This document shows positions 1 through 4,958 of a stretch of 5,119 bases of DNA, piece by piece (positions within the stretch are counted from its first letter, which is position 1; every line of letters begins with the position of its first letter). The notes under the pieces were generated by a model that was not told the origin of the DNA, ran no database searches, and saw nothing but the letters and a program-made list of their open reading frames with translations. Source of the DNA: NAT127 sp041655035 (GTDB lineage: Bacteria > Pseudomonadota > Gammaproteobacteria > Pseudomonadales > Porticoccaceae). The position numbers and the translations under genes were made by a program. The DNA is taken from contig JBAZCN010000195.1 in assembly GCA_041655035.1 (NCBI GenBank), forward strand, positions 1 to 5,119. The letters run 5' to 3'.

Positions 1-126
1 CTGCCCGAGGTGGGGCCAGGGATCCTCCAGCTGGCGTGGGAGCAGGCCCGTGCCGTGCAGGATGTCCTCGGTCGCGAAACCCCGCTCGGCGAGTCTGGCA
101 AGTTGGAATTGCAGAGCGCTGTACAT
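1..126 (-). CDS. AraC-family transcriptional regulator, N-terminal fragment (partial, runs off left edge)
   Basis: Reading the minus strand from the ATG at 126-124 gives 42 uninterrupted codons to the window edge (MYSALQFQLARLAERGF, then ATEDILHGTGLLPRQLEDP). The pattern of a short helix, 'RG-F..EDILHGTGL' and 'LEDP' resembles the start of the ligand-sensing N-terminal domain of AraC regulators of the arabinose-binding/OruR type (PF12625), where 'G-hydrophobic-x-x-x-x-L-L-x-x-x-G-L-x-x-x-x-L-x-D-P' is typical. The C-terminal helix-turn-helix lies outside the window, so the call rests on the N-terminus only. The ATG is the only good start: in-frame codons upstream reach a stop at 195-193 with no other ATG or GTG. 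GGGAA (141-137) lies 10 bases upstream and AGGAG (147-143) 16 bases upstream. A near-consensus promoter precedes it. It is codirectional with the two minus-strand genes but separated from them by 428 bases, so it is probably a separate unit. Confidence 0.55.
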   Translation of the reverse strand, partial: MYSALQFQLARLAERGFATEDILHGTGLLPRQLEDPWPHLGQ

Positions 127-161
127 GATTATCGGATTCCCGCTCCTGGCCCGGGAGGTGA

Positions 162-175
162 TTGCCCCGGGGCAA
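162..175. repeat. Perfect 14-bp palindrome in the leader of the AraC-type gene
   Basis: TTGCCCCGGGGCAA reads the same on both strands. It lies between the predicted transcription start (about 196) and the ATG at 126 of the AraC-type gene. It could be an operator half-site pair or a small leader structure. As RNA the loop would be too tight for the full stem, so a DNA-binding role is the more natural reading. GC-rich palindromes of this length can also arise by chance in such DNA, so function is not established. Confidence 0.4.
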
Positions 176-186
176 AAGTGGCTCGG

Positions 187-232
187 CAGCCATCAATAAC
201 TGACTATATGTTGGTTATTGATGGCTGTCAAT
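187..232 (-). promoter_or_regulatory. Sigma-70 promoter overlapped by a palindromic operator, upstream of the AraC-type gene
   Basis: On the minus strand, TTGACA (232-227) is a perfect -35 box. A 17-base spacer separates it from TATAGT (208-203), a 5/6 match to the -10 box, so transcription should start near 196 and leave a leader of about 70 bases before the ATG at 126. The same DNA is a palindrome: arms 187-200 and 214-227 match perfectly over 14 bp (CAGCCATCAATAAC and its complement). With two G-T mismatches the arms extend to 187-204 and 210-227 around a 5-base centre. The -10 box lies near the centre of the dyad, the spacer is filled by one arm, and the dyad just touches the -35 box. A bound repressor would therefore block RNA polymerase. 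The dyad suggests a dimeric repressor such as a TetR- or GntR-type protein, but the binder is not identifiable here; AraC proteins more often use direct repeats. The AT-rich island stands out in GC-rich DNA. Confidence 0.65.
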
Positions 233-257
233 GTGGTGTGGATGGGCGCCCCGGGTG

Positions 258-538
258 ATCGCACTATGTTTGGCTCGGGGCGGCTGGAGCTCCGTAGCCC
301 GGCCACTGCCTTTGGGAAGCACTTTCGAGACACGCCGTGAACTCATCCCTGAGGGCTCGACAGCGCCATCCCTGGCGCTGACGGTCTCGAAAGTGCTTCC
401 CAAAGGCAGTGGCCTCACAATTGTGCCAACTCAAGGCGCTCAGTTTGTGTGAGGTGTCAATAGATCTGGGGCTCCGGGCAGTGATCGGGCTACAAAGTTC
501 CATGTGCCTCCAAGATGGCGCCGCAGACATAGCGCGAT
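258..538. repeat. Composite palindromic element with diverged outer inverted arms
   Basis: The two ends of this 281-base stretch are imperfect inverted copies of each other. The outer tips ATCGCACTATGTTTG (258-272) and the complement of 524-538 agree at 13 of 15 bases. The inner parts, 294-310 (GTAGCCCGGCCACTGCC) and the complement of 477-493, agree at 15 of 17. Between them the arms are more diverged, and the right arm is about 9 bases longer. The left arm runs directly into the perfect 31-bp inverted repeat that starts at 301. I see no transposase, so if mobile it would depend on another element's enzyme, like a MITE. Both ends are flanked by TG, too short to count as a target duplication. 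It could instead be two nested or partly overlapping copies of a dispersed palindromic repeat. Confidence 0.55.
301..414. repeat. Perfect 31-bp inverted repeat enclosing two CATCCCTG hairpins
   Basis: Bases 301-331 are the exact reverse complement of 384-414: 31 of 31, ending in GGCC at both outer edges. The 52-base interior carries two further hairpins. One is CTCA-TCCC-TGAG (342-353). The other is CAGCGCCA-TCCC-TGGCGCTG (361-380), whose stem extends by two pairs past one mismatch to 358-383. Both share CATCCCTG (344-351 and 367-374) with TCCC as the loop. Folded as RNA or extruded as a cruciform, this gives a long stem capped by two small hairpins. From memory, unverified, paired CATCC(C/A)TG hairpins between inverted arms occur in dispersed intergenic repeats of some gammaproteobacteria. 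In transcripts of the minus-strand operon it lies about 140 bases past the last stop codon and could stabilise or end the mRNA, although no T-tract follows. Confidence 0.75.
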
Positions 539-554
539 TGCTACTGAGTGGAGC

Positions 555-1394
555 TCAGGCAGCGCCGCGGCTGTCGGGGATGGCGGCGAGGACCGCTTCG
601 AGTCCGGGAGGGATGGCCTTTTTTCCCGGATCGTAGAAGGGCGAGAACATCTTCAGGGTTTTCGTCCGGTAGGCCTTGCCGAGGGCCTTCTTGAGGCGCT
701 TCTCGCGGTCCAGCGAAGCGGTCAGCTGCTCCGCCGTCATGTACTTTCTGTCTTCGCCGATCAGGTATTCGATGCACCGTGCGCTGTGCCCGCCGATATG
801 GGCGAGGGCGCGGATCAGGCCGTAGACGCGATAAAAATAACCGTTGACGATACGCTGCCACCAGGTGCGGCAATACAGCGCGCGAAACACCTGGAAGCAG
901 ACTTCGCGGTGCTCGAATTCCTCCGCCAGGTGCCATTTCCACAGCTCCACCGCGACGCTGTCGGCGCCGTCCCAGAACGCCTTGAGATCGACGAACAGGT
1001 TTTCCGCGCCAGCGCTGCCCATCGCCTCGAAGCCCTCGCAGTAGGCGAGGTTGAACTTCAGCGAACGGTTGGCGAGAAAGTCCTCGTAATCGGCCTTGTA
1101 GGTCGCCTCCAGGGGTTTCAGCCCTTCGTAGCCATTGTCGTGGAGCATCTTGTTGAAGGCGATGTGCTGCTTGCAGTGCTGGTTTTCCTGCTTGATGAAG
1201 ACATCGACGTCCCGGAGCAGCGCCTGCTCGCCGGCCGGCAGTGTCTTGCGGGCCCTGATCATCACCTTGACCAGGTAGGGTTCGATGTGGGCGGGCACCG
1301 TGGACAGCGCGTTGTAGCGCTGGGCGAATTCCGGCACCTCGGCCCAATGCACGCGGAAGGTGGAAAAATCGAAATCGGGGTAACGGGGCTTCAT
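555..1394 (-). CDS. PF10118-type predicted metal-dependent hydrolase (ferritin-like, putative di-iron)
   Basis: This 279-residue soluble protein has no signal peptide. Its overall pattern matches the family annotated as 'predicted metal-dependent hydrolase' (PF10118/COG3687), and the length is normal for it. Candidate metal ligands stand out: E70-x-x-H73 with H77 in 'KQENQHCKQHIAFN', E120 and E123 in 'YCEGFEAMG', and E159-x-x-H162 in 'HLAEEFEHREVCF' (also H155, E158). Two ExxH motifs separated by a helix with further glutamates is the layout of ferritin-like di-iron carboxylate proteins. The real activity may therefore be oxidative rather than hydrolytic; that is inference. Residues 178-200 are aromatic and amphipathic. 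The C-terminus is basic, then proline-rich. AGGAG (1406-1402) lies 7 bases before the ATG, fixing the start. Only 30 bases separate it from the upstream hotdog gene on the same strand, so the two are very probably cotranscribed. Its natural substrate is unknown. Confidence 0.75.
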   Translation of the reverse strand: MKPRYPDFDFSTFRVHWAEVPEFAQRYNALSTVPAHIEPYLVKVMIRARKTLPAGEQALLRDVDVFIKQENQHCKQHIAFNKMLHDNGYEGLKPLEATYKADYEDFLANRSLKFNLAYCEGFEAMGSAGAENLFVDLKAFWDGADSVAVELWKWHLAEEFEHREVCFQVFRALYCRTWWQRIVNGYFYRVYGLIRALAHIGGHSARCIEYLIGEDRKYMTAEQLTASLDREKRLKKALGKAYRTKTLKMFSPFYDPGKKAIPPGLEAVLAAIPDSRGAA

Positions 1395-1424
1395 GGCTGG
1401 GCTCCTGTATTGGTCATTTTATTG

Positions 1425-2270
1425 TCAGGCCTCGTAAATGGCCGTGGCCGAGGAAATCACCTGCTGCTCGTTGCCGCTGTCGAGCAGCGCCACGCGCACC
1501 GCGACACTGCCCGCCCGGCCATTGACCAATTCGCTGCTGGTGACGAACGGCCCGGCCTTGCCGCGGGCGACGAACATCACCTGCCAGTGGCGGATGCGCG
1601 GGGAGGCAGCGCCGAACTCGCGGCGAATCCGGTCGCTGGCGGCGGTTTCCAGGGCGATGTGCTGGGGGCCGAGGTGCAGGGCGGCATCGGGCGAGGCGGT
1701 GCCGGTATCCAGCGCCGGCAATTGCCATTCCCCGCCCGCCAGCGGGTGGATATTGAAGACCTGGTGCAGCCGCGGCATGTCGGGGCTGTCCGCCACCTCG
1801 AGGGGTGGGTTGTCGATGGGCCGGTAGCCGGGTGGCGGGCTGCCGAGGCTGATGGCGGTGCCGCTCGACAGGGCGATGACCCGCGCGGGATTGGCATCGT
1901 CGACGATCAGCGAACGGCTGAAGCCCATGGTGCGGCCGAGCCTGATGGTCTCGGGCAAGACCCGCACCCGGGTGACGCCGCGGGCATCGTCGAGAATGTC
2001 GAGGGATGCCGTAACGGGATTGGGAATATACAGGTCGTCGTGCATGCCGCCCGATTCCGCCGCGGCGATGGCCAGCGGCGCCGCCATCACGCGGCCTTCG
2101 CTGTCGCGCATGTCGTGGCGCAGCGGCATGGTGACCCGCCCGACACCCTGATCGAGCACCGGGTTGACCCGTCCCAAGTAGCGGTAGGTCAGCAGCGTGG
2201 TCCAGGTGGAGGCGAATTGCGACCAGTAGCCGGCGTCACGGCTGGCGCGGATATCGGTGGGGGTGGCCAT
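1425..2270 (-). CDS. Double-hotdog, thioesterase-like protein
   Basis: A 281-residue cytosolic protein without signal peptide or membrane segments. Residues of about 40-142 look like one hotdog domain: 'GVGRVTMPLRHDMRD', then a small-residue helix 'APLAIAAAESGGM', then strands through 'VTRVRVLPETIRLGRTMGFS' and 'VIALSSGTAIS'. Residues of about 195-281 look like part of a second one ('FVTSSELVNGRAGSVAVRVALLD' and 'QQVISSATAIYEA'). The repeated ending 'A..SSGTAI' / 'ISSATAIYE' supports a duplicated fold as in TesB/PaaI-type acyl-CoA thioesterases or dehydratases. No catalytic residue can be assigned with confidence, so acyl-CoA hydrolysis is inferred. The ATG at 2270 is preferred over the in-frame ATG at 2417: the family-like sequence begins 'MATPTDIRASRDAGYWSQF', and the 49 extra residues would be low-quality and lie in the control region. 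GGAA sits close upstream and AAGGA (2288-2284) 13 bases upstream. First gene of the minus-strand pair. Confidence 0.6.
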   Translation of the reverse strand: MATPTDIRASRDAGYWSQFASTWTTLLTYRYLGRVNPVLDQGVGRVTMPLRHDMRDSEGRVMAAPLAIAAAESGGMHDDLYIPNPVTASLDILDDARGVTRVRVLPETIRLGRTMGFSRSLIVDDANPARVIALSSGTAISLGSPPPGYRPIDNPPLEVADSPDMPRLHQVFNIHPLAGGEWQLPALDTGTASPDAALHLGPQHIALETAASDRIRREFGAASPRIRHWQVMFVARGKAGPFVTSSELVNGRAGSVAVRVALLDSGNEQQVISSATAIYEA

Positions 2271-2498
2271 GGCGGGTTTCCGGTCCTTGTCGTTGCGGGG
2301 TGACGGGCAATGTACCGCAAAACGGTGGGCCGGCGAGGGGCGCACGCGGGTCAGACCACAATAGATAGTACTCTGGCCGGATTTGATAGTCGTGGTGCCG
2401 GGTATCCCCGATAACATGCGTTCCCGGCCCCGAGATGGCGGGCCGGCAAGCGTCGCCGACGCATGGACCTATAACAATTGGACGAAGGGATAAAAACG
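2271..2498. promoter_or_regulatory. Divergent control region between the hotdog gene and the TonB-dependent receptor
   Basis: These 228 bases must hold the promoters of both divergent units. An AT-richer island (about 2358-2415) is the likeliest promoter zone, but I cannot place a convincing -35/-10 pair on either strand: TTGATA (2383-2388, plus) has no -10 box at the right distance. GATAGT occurs at 2364-2369 and 2385-2390, that is 21 bases or two helical turns apart, a spacing used by AraC-type activators. In the presumed receptor leader, two GC-only stems follow one another: CCGGCCC/GGGCCGG (2424-2430 / 2440-2446) and GCGTC/GACGC (2450-2454 / 2458-2462). All of this is suggestive only. Confidence 0.35.
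2485..2490 (+). promoter_or_regulatory. Ribosome binding site of the TonB-dependent receptor
   Basis: AAGGGA lies 8 bases before the ATG at 2499 and sets that ATG as the start. The in-frame TTG at 2478 would place this site inside the gene and add seven residues ahead of a normal basic signal-peptide start (MKKHSAK). Confidence 0.7.
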
Positions 2499-4769
2499 AT
2501 GAAGAAACATTCCGCCAAGACTTCGGCAGCACTGCTGATCATACCCGCGCTGGCAGTATCGACGGCTGTTCAGGCCCAGATCGAGGAGATCGTGGTCACC
2601 GCCCAGAAACGGGAGCAGAACCTCCAGGAGACACCGATTTCCATCAGTGCCTATTCAGCACAGGACATCGAGCGCCTGGACATCACCGACGTGCATTCGA
2701 TCAGCACCGGTACGCCCAACCTCTATGTGAACCTGTCCCAGGGCGATTCCACCACCGCGGTATTTTCGATGCGCGGCGTTGCCCAGCCCAATGCGTCCAA
2801 CCTCGCCAACGAAGGCACCGTCGGGCTGTATTTCGATGGCATCTATATCGGCAAGGGCACTGCGGCGGTGTTCGATCTGGCGGATATCGAGCGGGTCGAG
2901 GTGTTGCGCGGCCCCCAGGGTACCCTGTACGGCAAAAACACCATCGGCGGGGCGATCAACATCATCAGCGCCAGGCCGACAGGCGAATTCGGCGGCAACG
3001 CCCGGGTCGGGTTCGGCACCGACAGCCTGCTCTATTCACGGCTCAACCTCGACCTGCCGGCGGTGGGCAGCGTCGGTGAAGGACTGGGCGAACTGGCGGC
3101 CAAGCTCTCCCTGGTCACCCGCAACCGCGATGGCCTGGTGCCCAACCGCGATCGCTCCCTGAGTCCGGTGGGCCGGTCAGGCGCCACGTCGGCGGATTTT
3201 GGCGAACAGGATATGCGCAGCGGACGCCTGGCGCTGGCATGGCAGCCCACCGACAAGGTGGCGGTGGATTATGCCTATGACGCCAGCCGGGTCAGAAATA
3301 CCACGCCGTTCTTCCAGCTCCTCGAACTGGAGGACACCAGCATCTTCAACCCGGGGGCCAGCGCCGCCGGCTTCGGCTATTACAATTACCTGGAGCCGGA
3401 TTACCCGGACTGGGGCACCACGGACTTCGGCAACAGGGACCATGCCGACATCGACGGCCACACCCTGACCGTGGAATGGCAGCTCAGCGATGTCATCACC
3501 GTCAGGTCGCTGACCGGGTACCGGGAGTTCGACACCGAGGCAATGACCGACTACGACGGCTCGAACCTGAGTTTTTACCACGTTCAGCGCAATGTGGATT
3601 ACCGCCAGAAGTCGCAGGAATTCCAGTTGCTGGGCGACCACGGCAATCTCAACTGGGTGGCCGGGGTGTACTACTTCAACGAGGACGGCACCTATTATTC
3701 GCCACGGGCGGTGTTCGGCGAATTCTCTGGCAACAACCTCGTCTACAGCGTGGCCGAGCTCGACAACGATCTGAAGGCCATTTTCGGCCAGGTGGACTGG
3801 TCGCCGGCGGCGCTGCCCGATCTGACCTTCAGCGTCGGCGCCCGCTACTCGGAAGAAACCAAGGACATGTACCGCGCCTTCGGTGATTTCACCAACCAGT
3901 CGCCGGCACAGTATCCGATCCCGCCCACCCATTTGCCGAGCCTCGACCTCGCCAGCAACACCTCGGTCATGGGCTCGGTCACCTGGAACGCGACGGACGA
4001 CATCACCCTCTACGTCAAATACGCCGAGGGCTATCGCAGCGGCGGCTATGACGGCCAGACCACCTCGCCGGCGGTATTCGCCATTCCCTACGAATCGGAG
4101 GAACTGGCGGCCTACGAGGTGGGTTTCAAGACCCGCTGGCTGGACGACAGGGTCCAGCTCAACGGCGCCTGGTTCTTCAGTGATTACGACGAACTGCAGA
4201 TCACCGTGTTCGACGCCAGCCGCGGCAGTTCCTTCGTCGACAACGCCGGCAAGGCGGAAATCAAGGGTCTGGAGCTGGAATTGCGGATCGAGCCATCGGA
4301 CCACCTGACGATCACCGCCGGGCTCGGTTTCCTCGATCCGACATTCAAACGCTACGACTACGTCGAAGGCGATGTGCTGACGAACATTGCCGGCGTCGCC
4401 AAATTCACCCACACGCCGGAGCGCAGTTATTCGGCGGCGGTGGATTATCGCGCCGCCACCACCGACATCGGCGCCTTCGACATCCATCTCGACTACAGCT
4501 ATGTGGGCGCCCATTACGTCCACCCGCATCTGGATGGCAAGACCCCGCCCGGAAAAATCCAGTCCTATGGCCTGCTCAATGCGCGCCTGTCATTGGCGGA
4601 GATTCCCATTGGCGGCGGTTTCGACTCGCTGACCTTTACCCTGTGGGGTAAAAACATAACCGACAAGGAATACATCACCACCAATATTCCCTTCGGCAAT
4701 GCCTATTTCCTCGCCGGCAGTTATGGCGAGCCGCGCACCTACGGCGCGGAAATCAGTGTCAGGTTCTGA
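2499..4769 (+). CDS. TonB-dependent outer-membrane receptor
   Basis: A complete 756-residue receptor that imports a ligand across the outer membrane with energy from TonB-ExbB-ExbD. Residues 1-26 form a signal peptide (basic MKKHSAK, a hydrophobic core, cleavage likely after 'AVQA'). The TonB box follows at about 29-36 (EEIVVTAQ). The plug domain (PF07715) covers about 38-160, including 'LYFDGIYIGKG' and the hallmark 'ERVEVLRGPQGTLYGKNTIG' ending in 'GAINIIS'. The beta-barrel fills the rest and ends with 'KNITDKEYI', then 'YGEPRTYGAEISVRF', with a terminal Phe as needed for Bam-mediated insertion. The length is normal and I see no frameshift. The family includes siderophore, vitamin, glycan and hydrophobic-compound receptors, and the sequence does not reveal the ligand. 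No N-terminal signalling (STN) domain is present, so it does not act through a FecR-type anti-sigma system. The MFS gene downstream on the same strand is probably functionally linked. Confidence 0.93.
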   Translation: MKKHSAKTSAALLIIPALAVSTAVQAQIEEIVVTAQKREQNLQETPISISAYSAQDIERLDITDVHSISTGTPNLYVNLSQGDSTTAVFSMRGVAQPNASNLANEGTVGLYFDGIYIGKGTAAVFDLADIERVEVLRGPQGTLYGKNTIGGAINIISARPTGEFGGNARVGFGTDSLLYSRLNLDLPAVGSVGEGLGELAAKLSLVTRNRDGLVPNRDRSLSPVGRSGATSADFGEQDMRSGRLALAWQPTDKVAVDYAYDASRVRNTTPFFQLLELEDTSIFNPGASAAGFGYYNYLEPDYPDWGTTDFGNRDHADIDGHTLTVEWQLSDVITVRSLTGYREFDTEAMTDYDGSNLSFYHVQRNVDYRQKSQEFQLLGDHGNLNWVAGVYYFNEDGTYYSPRAVFGEFSGNNLVYSVAELDNDLKAIFGQVDWSPAALPDLTFSVGARYSEETKDMYRAFGDFTNQSPAQYPIPPTHLPSLDLASNTSVMGSVTWNATDDITLYVKYAEGYRSGGYDGQTTSPAVFAIPYESEELAAYEVGFKTRWLDDRVQLNGAWFFSDYDELQITVFDASRGSSFVDNAGKAEIKGLELELRIEPSDHLTITAGLGFLDPTFKRYDYVEGDVLTNIAGVAKFTHTPERSYSAAVDYRAATTDIGAFDIHLDYSYVGAHYVHPHLDGKTPPGKIQSYGLLNARLSLAEIPIGGGFDSLTFTLWGKNITDKEYITTNIPFGNAYFLAGSYGEPRTYGAEISVRF

Positions 4770-4800
4770 TCCGCGATGATGATGCAGGTGCCGGGTACGA

Positions 4801-4830
4801 CCGGAAGACCGCCGGTGCGGGGTCTTCCGG
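4801..4830 (+). terminator. Hairpin with perfect 10-bp stem after the receptor gene (weak terminator candidate)
   Basis: CCGGAAGACC (4801-4810) and GGTCTTCCGG (4821-4830) are exact reverse complements around a 10-base loop, 31 bases past the receptor stop codon. Neither side carries a T-tract, so this is not a canonical intrinsic terminator. It may protect the receptor mRNA 3' end or reduce expression of the downstream permease relative to the receptor. Confidence 0.45.
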
Positions 4831-4904
4831 GAAAGGGTGAAATGCAGGGGTATTTTGACTTCCGGCAGGACATTTCCGGCAGTAGTAAAATGGACGATAC
4901 TGTC

Positions 4905-4958
4905 TATAACAAGGAAAAATCCTATAACAAGGAAAAATCCCATAACGAGAAGAAAACC
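4905..4958 (+). repeat. Tandem 18-bp repeat (three units) forming a ribosome-binding-site array before the MFS start
   Basis: TATAACAAGGAAAAATCC occurs twice in exact tandem (4905-4922, 4923-4940). A third copy with 5 of 18 changes (4941-4958, CATAACGAGAAGAAAACC) directly abuts the ATG at 4959. Each exact unit carries AAGGA at a position that would be 7 bases before a start codon placed right after it. The unit is therefore effectively a Shine-Dalgarno module, and only the degenerate copy (GAGAAG) is in working position. The repeat is also in frame with the permease and would encode YNKEKS, YNKEKS, HNEKKT if translation began at the in-frame ATG at 4890. Confidence 0.8.

Larger units (their letters stand above)
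127..554. other. 428-base non-coding stretch rich in palindromes
   Basis: No credible gene is visible here. The short reading frames on both strands encode low-complexity, arginine-rich peptides with no recognisable domain, and they exist because inverted repeats mirror each other across strands. The stretch holds the promoter/operator and 14-bp palindrome of the AraC-type gene (left part) and a composite inverted-repeat element (258-538) that ends 17 bases beyond the stop codon of the PF10118 gene. Smaller dyads lie between the main arms: CACAATTGTG at 416-425, and CCTCACA (413-419) opposite TGTGAGG (448-454). A perfect minus-strand TTGACA at 460-455 has no matching -10 box. Confidence 0.7.

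Noticed and set aside
10..258. Plus-strand 82-codon frame at the left edge
   Set aside because: It runs antisense to the AraC-like N-terminus and through its promoter, with no recognisable domain.
431..460. Possible minus-strand promoter with TTGACA at 460-455
   Set aside because: No -10-like hexamer occurs at 16-19 bases spacing.
215..530. Short frames on both strands within the inverted-repeat element
   Set aside because: The same peptide (PLPLGSTFET, VSKVLPKGSG) appears on both strands because the 31-bp arms mirror each other; no coding signal.
258..538. CRISPR array or tRNA-like structure in the palindromic region
   Set aside because: There is a single inverted pair rather than regularly spaced direct repeats, and no cloverleaf with T-loop consensus or CCA end is present.
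541..1347. Minus-strand 268-codon frame overlapping the PF10118 gene in another frame
   Set aside because: Arg/Gly/Pro-rich composition typical of an out-of-frame reading; the in-frame product carries the family motifs and a ribosome site.
504..2303. Plus-strand open frame of 599 codons antisense to the two minus-strand genes
   Set aside because: It lies opposite two recognisable genes with good ribosome sites, shows no domain, and is the expected stop-free shadow of GC-rich coding DNA.
2271..2417. 49-residue N-terminal extension of the hotdog protein from the ATG at 2417
   Set aside because: No family-like sequence in the extension and it would consume most of the divergent promoter region; the ATG at 2270 fits better.
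3177..4529. Minus-strand open frame of 450 codons inside the receptor gene
   Set aside because: The receptor frame has clear plug and barrel motifs; the antisense frame is Val/Gly/Arg-rich shadow sequence without recognisable domains.
4855..4891. Possible plus-strand promoter for the permease (TTGACT 4855-4860, TAAAAT 4886-4891)
   Set aside because: The 25-base spacing is far too long for sigma-70, and no alternative pairing is convincing.
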